Shown in pieces: positions 9,045-15,097 of a stretch of DNA of 37,649 nt. The DNA is from CAZDYP01 sp964509505 (GTDB lineage: Bacteria; Chloroflexota; Anaerolineae; JACRMK01), in NCBI GenBank assembly GCA_964509505.1, contig CAZDYP010000026.1, forward strand, positions 1-37,649, given 5' to 3'. The notes beneath the pieces are model-generated. The model was not told the DNA's origin. It searched no databases and worked only from the letters and a program-made list of their open reading frames with translations. The first letter of the stretch is position 1, and every line of letters begins with the position of its first letter. Position numbers and translations under genes: made by a program.

Positions 9045-9073
9045 CAGCAAGGTCAACGAGGAATTGAGGAAAT

Positions 9074-9108
9074 GGGTAGACGGGATAGCGTCCGTCTACC
9101 CGTTTTTT
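9074..9108 (+). terminator. Rho-independent terminator, now orphaned
   Basis: A perfect 10-bp stem (GGGTAGACGG at 9074-9083 with CCGTCTACCC at 9092-9101), an 8-nt loop and a run of six T on the plus strand. No plus-strand gene now ends just before it; the nearest plus-strand gene upstream of the RM island is the NHL protein, for which it may have been the original terminator. Confidence 0.8.
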
Positions 9109-9109
9109 G

Positions 9110-9430
9110 TTACTGATACTTCACCAACGCAATCATGCCTCCTTCCCTGTGCGTCGCGTTGTGACCATGAAAGAACCACACGCCTACATTATCTGCGACA
9201 AATTCGATGTCGTAGCTCTCCATGTGTCGCACGGTCAGCGTGTCGCGCCACAGCGGAGTGATGAAGCATCCTCCGTATTGAATCACCTTAAAGCTATGGC
9301 GGCGCAAGCGCATTGGATGGTCTTCCATGCTCATGTGGAGCAAGCGCACGCGCGCCCGCTCACCCGTCCGCACCATCGGCAATTCATACGTCGAGAACGC
9401 CGCTGCCTCAAGAGAATGTGTCGCGCAAAA
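9110..9430 (-). pseudogene. Remnant of a multicopper oxidase C-terminal cupredoxin domain
   Basis: The minus strand encodes about 105 residues matching the end of multicopper oxidases: MVRTGERARVRL, MEDHPMRLRRHSFKV, PLWRDTLTV, YDIEFVADNVGVWFFHGHN and EGGMIALVKYQ. The copper-binding pattern is eroded: HPMHLHGH has become HPMRLRRH, and the HCH with the type 1 copper Cys has become HGH. A TAG interrupts the frame at about 9433, and nothing of the three preceding cupredoxin domains is present. This is therefore a decayed 3' fragment, not a working oxidase. It lies between the RM island and the DsbA-like gene, consistent with a rearranged junction. Confidence 0.8.
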
Positions 9431-9505
9431 AGCCTATCAGACAATCTGATACGGAAGGACAGAAAACTGAACCTGTTGGCACCGCGTTTTTTCCTGTGCG
9501 GCGCG

Positions 9506-9511
9506 TATAAT
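9506..9511 (+). promoter_or_regulatory. -10 element upstream of the DsbA-like gene
   Basis: A perfect TATAAT in GC-rich surroundings, 45 nt before the GTG start. The best -35 match (TTGGCA at 9476-9481) is too far at 24 nt, so only the -10 is supported. Confidence 0.45.
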
Positions 9512-9556
9512 AGAGCATCTTACCTAGAGCATCTAAGCTCGGCATCAGGAGAAAAA

Positions 9557-10411
9557 GTGGTTCATAGCGCCTTACCCAAACTAACTTTGCTCGCGCTGGT
9601 ATGGATGTTCGTGAGCTGCATACCAGCTGCCACGTCGCCCAACACCTCAATCCCACCTGTAGGCCAGCCCCCTTCTAACGAAGGGCTGACCACTCCACCC
9701 GTTGCTCAGGCGACCGCGCTGCCGACGGCGACCAATGTGCCATCCACTCCAACCTCCTTTGCAATAACGCAACCGACGCCAACGTTCGTCGCACCGACGA
9801 TAGCGGCCACGGGGATGCCGCAACCAACGCCGACGCCCAACGCCGTGCCATCGCCCACCCAAGTCGCCATCGTCGTCGTAGAAGGACGCACACCCGAGGG
9901 CGACTATTTTCTGGGCGACGCCAACGCTAAACAAACACTGACTGAGTATTCCGATTTTCTTTGACCAGCCTGTCGCGCCCACGTGTTGGGCAATGGGGAG
10001 AAAATCGTGAGTGATTACGTGAACACGGGCAAGCTCAAGCTCGTCTATGTCGCCGTGTTGAATCATCAGCGTTCAGCCGCCGCCACCCAAGGCGCATTTT
10101 GCGCGGGCGAACAAGGCGCGTTCTGGCGCATGCACCATCGGCTCTACGAAGGCTATAACGATCTCTGGAGTGTCAGCGTGGCTGATATGCCTGCGTTGCT
10201 GAAGCAATACGCCGCTGAACTGAAGTTGGACACGGACCAATTCAATCGGTGCATTGACACACAACAAACGGCGAAAGCCGTGCAAGCGTCTGATACGCGC
10301 TATCGCGCGCTCAAGCGGCGGGGTCAGCCTTGGTTCGAGTACCATGGACAGATTTTCAGCTCGCTGCCTTGGGAGACGTGGCTGGAAATTTTGAACAAGG
10401 GCTTGAAGTAA
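9557..10411 (+). CDS. DsbA-family thioredoxin-fold lipoprotein with in-frame TGA at the CxxC motif (candidate selenoprotein)
   Basis: One frame of 284 codons interrupted only by TGA at 9962-9964 (codon 136). The GTG start has AGGAG 5 nt upstream. Residues 1-21 are a lipoprotein signal (WMFVSC, Cys21), followed by a Pro/Thr-rich linker to about 110 and then the thioredoxin-like domain: GDYFLGDANAKQTLTEYSDFL-(TGA)-PACRAHVLGNGEKIVSDYV. Cys-bearing relatives have EYSDFxCPxC here, so the TGA replaces exactly the reactive first Cys, giving UPAC. Downstream, AFCAGEQGAFWRMH, a long helical insert and GQPWFEYHGQIFSS (cis-Pro loop) complete a DsbA fold without another lesion. A hairpin starts 12 nt after the TGA (see SECIS-like entry). 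Predicted role: extracytoplasmic thiol redox chemistry. The alternative is a nonsense mutation; the neighbouring oxidase fragment shows that decay happens here. Confidence 0.7.
9977..9991 (+). promoter_or_regulatory. SECIS-like hairpin just downstream of the in-frame TGA
   Basis: GCCCA (9977-9981), loop CGTGT (9982-9986), TGGGC (9987-9991): a perfect 5-bp stem with a 5-nt loop. The loop begins 17 nt after the TGA and has G at its second position, which fits published bacterial SECIS rules (G among the first two loop bases, 16-37 nt from UGA). The stem is short, and the lower stem is poor, so this is suggestive only. Confidence 0.5.
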
Positions 10412-10458
10412 TTGGCTTGCGTTGCTAGCGTAATGGAAATGATCAAGGAGGTGAAACG

Positions 10459-11688
10459 ATGCTGACTCGTATCACCGCGCGTCTCTGGCGCGGCATCATC
10501 ATACTAACCTTAGGCGCATGGGCAGTGAGCGCATGCGTCCCCGCAAGTTCACCAATCACTACGCCGCAACCCGTTGGCGAAGTACCCCGTACTCCTTCGC
10601 CGGCTGTTGCGAAAATCATCCCAACGCTTGACCCGAATGACCGCCCACGTTTCGATGTGTCCGAATGGCAGACCAACTTCGCCAAGCACAGCGTCCCCTA
10701 CACCGACATCATCAGTGGCGGGCCACCGCGCGATGGCATCCCGCCCATTGACAAACCAACTTTCGTCGCGCCCAGCGCCGCCGCGTCATGGCTCACAGCG
10801 AACGAACCCGTGATCGCATTTGTGTGGAACGACGACGCGCGCGCCTATCCGTTGCAAATCCTGATTTGGCATGAGATCGTCAACGATACTGTTGGCGGCA
10901 AAGCCGTGACCATTACGTTCTGTCCACTCTGCAACGCCGCCATCGCCTTTGACCGCACGCTCGACGGCAGCGTGTACGACTTTGGCACGACGGGCAAATT
11001 GCGTAACAGCGACCTCATCATGTGGGATCGCCAAACCGAAAGTTGGTGGCAACAGTTCAGTGGCGAAGCGATTGTGGGCGAGCTGACAGGCAAACAGTTG
11101 ACATTCTTGCCAGCCTCGATTGTGTCGTTTGCCGACTTCAAACAGACGCACCCCACCGGCAAAGTCCTCTCACGCGAGACGGGCTATCACCGTGATTATG
11201 GCCGCAATCCGTATGTAGGTTACGATGACATCCACTCATCACCGTTTCTGTTCGATGGCAAAAGCGACCCCCGCTTGCGCCCGATGGAGCGTGTGGTTGC
11301 CGTCACGCTCGGCAACCTAGACATCGCCTATCCCTATTCAGAGCTTGCCAAAGTGAATGTGGTCAATGACACGCAAGGCGGCAAAGCCATTGTGATCTTC
11401 TGGCAGCGCGGCACCGCCTCATCGCTCGATAGCAGTTCGATTGCTAACTCGAAAGACATCGGTGCGACAGGCGTCTTCGAGCGCACGCTGCATGGCAAGA
11501 CCTTGACGTTCAAAGGTGATGCCGCAGGTTTTGTAGATAACGAAACGCGCAGTCGTTGGAACATTCTGGGACAGGCTATCGAAGGCGCACTAAAAGGACA
11601 ACAGCTCACGCCCGTCATCCACTTTGATCATTTCTGGTTTGCGTGGGCGGCCTTCAAGCCCAAGACCAGCATCTACAAGAGCCATTGA
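10459..11688 (+). CDS. DUF3179-domain lipoprotein
   Basis: A 409-residue protein with a lipoprotein signal (AWAVSAC, Cys26), a Pro-rich linker, then the DUF3179 domain. Recognisable family landmarks are WNDDARAYPLQILIWHEIVNDTVGGKAVTITFCPLCNAAIAFDR, with the invariant CPLCN pair, and later HRDYGRNPYVGYD and FDGKSDPRLRP; the C-terminal third repeats the NDTQGGKAIVIFW pattern. The biochemical role of DUF3179 is not known. A strong AAGGAGGTGA ribosome site precedes the ATG. It lies 47 nt after the DsbA-like gene on the same strand, so the two probably share a transcript, and the CxxC-type pair makes a redox partnership plausible (inference). Confidence 0.88.
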   Translation: MLTRITARLWRGIIILTLGAWAVSACVPASSPITTPQPVGEVPRTPSPAVAKIIPTLDPNDRPRFDVSEWQTNFAKHSVPYTDIISGGPPRDGIPPIDKPTFVAPSAAASWLTANEPVIAFVWNDDARAYPLQILIWHEIVNDTVGGKAVTITFCPLCNAAIAFDRTLDGSVYDFGTTGKLRNSDLIMWDRQTESWWQQFSGEAIVGELTGKQLTFLPASIVSFADFKQTHPTGKVLSRETGYHRDYGRNPYVGYDDIHSSPFLFDGKSDPRLRPMERVVAVTLGNLDIAYPYSELAKVNVVNDTQGGKAIVIFWQRGTASSLDSSSIANSKDIGATGVFERTLHGKTLTFKGDAAGFVDNETRSRWNILGQAIEGALKGQQLTPVIHFDHFWFAWAAFKPKTSIYKSH

Positions 11689-11991
11689 AATGGCTCAGGT
11701 TACGTAGTCAGGGCGCGTCATGGCGAGTCCATTTCACGGCGAAGATAAGGTTGCGGGCGATTGAAAATCGCGCCTACTCACTGCGAAACCCGCCGGCGCG
11801 GGTTCAGTTCCAGCCGACCTCCGTCGGCTTGGCGCGGCGTGGCGCGCGCATTGCCTTCGCTGTGGCTTATCTCGAACTCACGTTATTTAGAAACTTTCTC
11901 AACCCAAAGGCACTAAGAGTTCGTAAATTATTAACTTCCCGCTGTCGCGCACAAGATCCTCATCTTGCGCGCAAATGTAACAGCCAAGCGT
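11689..11991. other. Intergenic region with several hairpins, no gene seen
   Basis: No credible ORF. It holds three successive hairpins (separate entry) and, at 11947-11972, a stem of 10 matched pairs in 11 (GCGCACAAGAT / ATCTTGCGCGC, loop CCTC) without a T-run. The DUF3179 message may end somewhere here, but no intrinsic terminator with a T-tract was found. Confidence 0.6.
11756..11829. repeat. Triple-hairpin intergenic element
   Basis: Three short perfect stems in a row: GCGATT/AATCGC around 11757-11771, AACCCGC/GCGGGTT at 11787-11804 with loop CGGC, and AGCCGAC/GTCGGCT at 11812-11829 with loop CTCC. The regular spacing looks like an interspersed palindromic element; only one copy lies in the window. 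Confidence 0.5.
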
Positions 11992-12020
11992 TTGACGATT
12001 CGCAGAGCGACTGTTATACT
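11992..12020 (+). promoter_or_regulatory. Sigma70-type promoter of the TPP riboswitch-thiL unit
   Basis: TTGACG at 11992-11997, a 17-nt spacer, and TATACT at 12015-12020. The expected start at about 12027 lies just before the riboswitch. Confidence 0.85.
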
Positions 12021-12042
12021 CTTGGCGTATCGTGCATTGCAT

Positions 12043-12130
12043 ATCGCGGGGAGCTCGTATGATGAGCTGAGAGGGCAACTAGAGTTGCCGACCCATTGAA
12101 CCTGTTCTGGGTAATGCCAGCGAAGGGAAA
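12043..12130 (+). ncRNA. TPP riboswitch (THI element)
   Basis: The RNA contains the invariant THI-box segments in order: GGGGAGCTC, GAGCTGAGAGGG (12063-12074), a short variable P3 hairpin (GGCAACTAGAGTTGCC, 12074-12089), GACCC then GAACCTG, TCTGGGTAATGCCAGCG (about 12107-12122) and AAGGGA. It binds thiamine pyrophosphate. It is followed by an intrinsic terminator and then thiL, so TPP should cause premature termination (established mechanism in bacteria, inferred here). Confidence 0.95.
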
Positions 12131-12151
12131 TCACAAACCATGATGTCTTTT

Positions 12152-12187
12152 GCCGCCACTTGCCCAAGCAGGTGGCGGTTTGGTTTT
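12152..12187 (+). terminator. Riboswitch-controlled intrinsic terminator
   Basis: An 11-bp stem (12153-12163 with 12168-12178, one T-G pair) closed by a CCAA loop and followed by TTTGGTTTT. It sits between the TPP aptamer and the thiL ribosome site and is the expected expression platform. Confidence 0.85.
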
Positions 12188-12231
12188 GTAGCCCACGCGC
12201 TTTATTCAATCAGGAGGTGAATCGGCTTAGC

Positions 12232-13242
12232 ATGAAAATTTCTGAGCTCGGTGAGTTTGGTTTGATTGAACGCTTGCGAAAAAAATTGCTCGCGCTGCAT
12301 GACGGCGTCATCATGGGCGTTGGCGACGACACGGCGATTCTGAAACAAGCGAGTGACCGTTACTTGTTGGCGACATGCGATGCGCAGGTGGAAGGCAAAC
12401 ACTTCCTGCGCCGCAAAGCGACGCCCTATCAAATCGGACGCAAAGCATTGGCAGTCAATCTGAGCGACATCGCGGCGATGGGCGGCACACCGACGTATGC
12501 GCTCGTCTCGCTCGGTTTGCCCAATGAGTTAGAAGTTGAGTTTGTGGACGAGTTGTATCGCGGCTTGACCGACGAGGCCCAACAATTCGATGTGAGCATC
12601 GTCGGCGGCAATTTGTCGGGCGCGAATCAGTTGTTCGTTGACGTGACGTTGCTGGGCGAGATAGACCCGCGCCATTTGTTGTTACGTTCCACTGCAAACG
12701 AGGGCGATGTCGTGTTGGTGACGGGCGATTTGGGCGCAGCGTCGGTGGGTGTGGATGTGTTGATGGCAGAACGTCTCATTCCCATCTCACCGCGCGCGCG
12801 TGAGTTCGTATTGGAAGCGGCGCTCACACCCACGCCGCGCGTGCAGATTGGACAGCTCATCGCACGCAGCGGTTTGGCAAGCGCGATGATTGACATTTCG
12901 GATGGGCTCGCTGCCGACATGGGACACATCTGTGACGAGAGCAATGTCAGTGTGCGCTTGTTTGCTGAACCGTTGCCCATTACCAGCCAGACCGTCGAGG
13001 CAGCGGCTGCGGTGGGACGCGACCCGCTCGACCCTGGCTTACATGGCGGCGAAGATTACGAACTGCTCATCACCGCGCCGCACGCCAACGCCGATCAACT
13101 TATCGAGCTCGTGCAAACACAAACAGGCGTGCCGCTCACCGTCATCGGCGACATCATTCCGAAAAGCGAAGCGCGCACCTTCATTCGTGGCAATGGGCGG
13201 ATGATTCCGTTGCACAACCGAGGGTGGAATCACTTTCGATGA
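12232..13242 (+). CDS. thiL: Thiamine-monophosphate kinase
   Basis: A 336-residue enzyme that phosphorylates thiamine monophosphate to thiamine pyrophosphate with ATP. The N-terminus MKISELGEFGLIERL is typical; the metal/ATP loops GVGDDTA and CDAQVEGKHF, then NLSDIAAMGG, the glycine-rich VGGNLSG, SDGLAADMGH and GGEDYELL follow in the PurM/ThiL order. The ATG at 12232 gives the right N-terminus; the AGGAGGTGA at 12212-12220 is somewhat far upstream, 11 nt from its end. It is the only thiamine gene here and lies under a TPP riboswitch, so the last step of the pathway is regulated on its own. Confidence 0.96.
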   Translation: MKISELGEFGLIERLRKKLLALHDGVIMGVGDDTAILKQASDRYLLATCDAQVEGKHFLRRKATPYQIGRKALAVNLSDIAAMGGTPTYALVSLGLPNELEVEFVDELYRGLTDEAQQFDVSIVGGNLSGANQLFVDVTLLGEIDPRHLLLRSTANEGDVVLVTGDLGAASVGVDVLMAERLIPISPRAREFVLEAALTPTPRVQIGQLIARSGLASAMIDISDGLAADMGHICDESNVSVRLFAEPLPITSQTVEAAAAVGRDPLDPGLHGGEDYELLITAPHANADQLIELVQTQTGVPLTVIGDIIPKSEARTFIRGNGRMIPLHNRGWNHFR

Positions 13243-13288
13243 TGCACGATACAGGATGCACAATGCAGGATGCACAGGGTGAGGAGCG

Positions 13289-13329
13289 GGGCGTTCTCTA
13301 ACGCCCTAAGCGGGTGTTCTCTAACGCCC
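13289..13329. repeat. Two small hairpins sharing GTTCTCTAACGCCC
   Basis: GGGCGTT-CTCT-AACGCCC at 13289-13306 and GGGTGTT-CTCT-AACGCCC at 13312-13329, each a 7-bp stem with loop CTCT. A third copy of the core occurs at 37475-37490. They lie between thiL and the PhnD-like gene and have no T-tract. Confidence 0.6.
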
Positions 13330-13393
13330 CTAACGCTCCCCTACGCGCTCCGCTTAACATGAGCGCAATCTATTTTCCTCACGGAGGGGAAAC

Positions 13394-14290
13394 ATGAAGA
13401 GAAGCATTGTATTATTCATGAGTTTGTTGGTATGGTTGCTGGCGGCGTGCGCGCCGACGCCACAAGCGCCTGCATTAGGCGCGGAGGGCAATCCGATCAA
13501 AATGGTGATGATTCCGTTTCAAGACGCGAATCAGCTGGCGCGCGATATGGGCGCGTTCTCGGAGCTCGTCGCCAAAGAGTCAGGGTACAAAATCAAATTC
13601 GACGTCACTACGTCGTATGGGCCCGCCATTGAAGGTATTGGTGTGGGCAAAGTGGATGTGGCATGGTTCGGGCCCCTGCAATACGTGTTGGCGCACGACA
13701 AGTATGGCGCAGAAGTGCTGCTCGTCTCGCAGCAAAGAGGCAGCACCCAATATCGCGGCGCGTTCTTCGTGAAGAAGGACAGCCCCTATCAGAAGCTCGA
13801 AGACTTAAAGGGCAAGCGTGTCGCCTTCAATGACTCCGCTTCGACTTCGGGTTATCTGTATCCGATGGCGCTCGTGAAGAACAAAGGGCTTGAGCCCAAG
13901 TCATTCTTTGGCAACGTGGTGTTCTCTGGTGGACATGACAAATCCATTCTCGCGCTCTACAAAGGTGAAGTGGACGTGGCGGCCGCATTCGAGAACGCGC
14001 GCGATCGCGTGAAAGAAGCAGCGCCCGACATCATGGACAAGACGCGTGTGCTTGAATATACCGAATGGATTCCCAACGACAACGTCGCCGTAGGCAAGCA
14101 TGTGCCGAAGGAGGTGGTTGAGAAATTGAAAGCTGCGCTCATCAAAGTCACCAGCACGCCCGAAGGCAGCGCAGCGCTGGCGAAGGCTATTGTGACGGAG
14201 AAGCTCATGCCAATTGAAGACAAAGCGTACGACCCGATTCGCATCGCAGCGAAGGCGCTCGATATTGACTTGAGCGCGCAGGTGAAGTAG
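13394..14290 (+). CDS. PhnD-like phosphate/phosphonate ABC transporter substrate-binding lipoprotein
   Basis: A 298-residue lipoprotein (signal ending LLAACAP, Cys19). The mature part has the PhnD-family layout: KMVMIPFQDANQLARDMGAFSELVAKESGYKIKF, SYGPAIEGIGVGKVDVAWFGPLQYVLA, YRGAFFVKKDSPYQKLEDLKGKRVAFNDSASTSGYLYPM and VVFSGGHDKSILALYKGEVDVAAAFEN, i.e. two alpha/beta lobes with the STSG(Y) oxyanion-binding loop. A GGAGGGG ribosome site lies 5 nt before the ATG. No permease or ATPase gene (phnE, phnC) is adjacent, so partners must be elsewhere, and the ligand (phosphonate, phosphite or another small molecule) is open. Confidence 0.88.
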   Translation: MKRSIVLFMSLLVWLLAACAPTPQAPALGAEGNPIKMVMIPFQDANQLARDMGAFSELVAKESGYKIKFDVTTSYGPAIEGIGVGKVDVAWFGPLQYVLAHDKYGAEVLLVSQQRGSTQYRGAFFVKKDSPYQKLEDLKGKRVAFNDSASTSGYLYPMALVKNKGLEPKSFFGNVVFSGGHDKSILALYKGEVDVAAAFENARDRVKEAAPDIMDKTRVLEYTEWIPNDNVAVGKHVPKEVVEKLKAALIKVTSTPEGSAALAKAIVTEKLMPIEDKAYDPIRIAAKALDIDLSAQVK

Positions 14291-14376
14291 TCACTTAGGC
14301 GTTTGGTCAAAGTGAGCAATCAGACTTCTCAATGCTGTCTGACTGCTGATTGTAAACTTAAAATTGCGTCCGCCTA

Positions 14377-14405
14377 TTGACAGATAGGAAAGCTAGCTTT
14401 ATACT
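14377..14405 (+). promoter_or_regulatory. Consensus promoter of an ORF-less transcription unit
   Basis: TTGACA at 14377-14382, exactly 17 nt, then TATACT at 14400-14405. This is the closest match to consensus seen in the window. The predicted start is near 14412. Confidence 0.85.
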
Positions 14406-14411
14406 GCCTCC

Positions 14412-14521
14412 GACAATTGTGATGAGGGTATCCCCTTGCGGACTCCAGCTGTAACATCAACCGCATACGCATCTACAAACACTTAAGCACCTAAGCGCGT
14501 TGGCGCGTCGGTGCTTTTTTG
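14412..14521 (+). ncRNA. Candidate small RNA (or terminated leader)
   Basis: About 110 nt lie between a near-perfect promoter and a strong intrinsic terminator, and contain no ORF with a ribosome site. GATG near 14420 can pair with CATC near 14454, enclosing a small GGG/CCCC hairpin. I do not recognise a riboswitch, 6S, SRP or tmRNA signature. It could be a free small RNA, or an attenuated leader of the SWIM gene 80 nt downstream. Confidence 0.55.
14485..14520 (+). terminator. Intrinsic terminator of the candidate small RNA
   Basis: AAGCACC (14485-14491) pairs with GGTGCTT (14510-14516), with an inner GCGC-rich stem, followed by an uninterrupted run of T to 14520. Confidence 0.85.
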
Positions 14522-14539
14522 TTTCTGCCCATCGTCGGG

Positions 14540-14576
14540 CAGATCTGCCGCCCTAGCCCCATGCGGCAAATCTGTG
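14540..14576 (+). promoter_or_regulatory. Long hairpin in the leader of the SWIM gene
   Basis: About 13 bp with two mismatches: GCAGATCTGCCGC pairs with GCGGCAAATCTGT around an 11-nt loop. There is no T-run. It ends about 14 nt before the AGGAGG ribosome site, so it may influence translation or mRNA stability. Confidence 0.45.
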
Positions 14577-14599
14577 TATTCCTTACTTGAGGAGGCTGT

Positions 14600-14848
14600 A
14601 TGATGGATTCAGGACGCATCAACAAAATTCAGAAGGCGATGCAATATGCTGAAGAGCGCGACGAGCGCATTCGTTTCCTCTCTTTCACCGTGCAAATTCA
14701 AGGCGACAATAGTCACCACACTCTTAGCTTCGCCAACGCGCGCTGGGCATGCGATTGCGAATATTTTCGACGTCACGGCGACTGCAGCCACACGATGACG
14801 ATGGAGCGCGTGCTGGGCAAGATGTTGCCTGAAGCCATACTTGCCTAA
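14600..14848 (+). CDS. Small SWIM zinc-finger protein
   Basis: An 82-residue protein: a charged helical N-terminus (SGRINKIQKAMQYAEERDERIRF), a short beta region (FTVQIQGDNSHHTLSF), then the SWIM motif CDCEYFRRHGDCSH with ligands Cys51, Cys53, Cys62 and His64 (CxC...CxH). SWIM fingers bind DNA or proteins and usually form part of larger proteins such as SWI2/SNF2 helicases or transposases; here the finger is nearly the whole protein. AGGAGG precedes two consecutive ATGs (14600 and 14603); the second has the better 7-nt spacing. Function unknown. Its position behind the candidate small RNA and a leader hairpin suggests post-transcriptional control. Confidence 0.8.
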   Translation: MMDSGRINKIQKAMQYAEERDERIRFLSFTVQIQGDNSHHTLSFANARWACDCEYFRRHGDCSHTMTMERVLGKMLPEAILA

Positions 14849-14900
14849 CAATTACATAATGCACAACTAAATATCTCCAATCAGTGAACGTTGAATTCTA

Positions 14901-14935
14901 CGAAACGTGAGTGCGAGATTGCGCCTCACGTTTCG
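14901..14935. terminator. Perfect 11-bp inverted repeat after the SWIM gene
   Basis: CGAAACGTGAG at 14901-14911 and CTCACGTTTCG at 14925-14935 with a 13-nt loop. No T-tract follows, so it may be a stabilising 3' hairpin rather than a true intrinsic terminator. A TATAAT at about 14955-14960 follows and may serve the next gene. Confidence 0.45.
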
Positions 14936-15097
14936 CCATTTATCACGGGCATTGTATAATCAGCGCGCGGGAGGCTGGAAGTTAGCCCCCCGCAATTTAT
15001 TCTCTCGTGCTACATGGCCATTGCGAGTGAAACCAGCGTAGTTTGCGGCGCCCTTCCCTCATACGCTACAGCGATTGTTTAGCCAACCACGCTCGCC

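Noticed and set aside
9004..9261. ORF of 85 codons after the RM island
   Set aside because: Runs through a perfect terminator hairpin and then antisense to the oxidase remnant; only its first residues (FETVQG) are of interest as a scar of the NHL gene.
9107..9556. Extension of the DsbA-like gene upstream to 9107
   Set aside because: Those codons are antisense to the oxidase remnant; the lipoprotein signal and AGGAG place the start at 9557.
14412..14521. A known riboswitch or housekeeping RNA (6S, SRP, fluoride, guanidine)
   Set aside because: None of the conserved motifs of those classes could be found.
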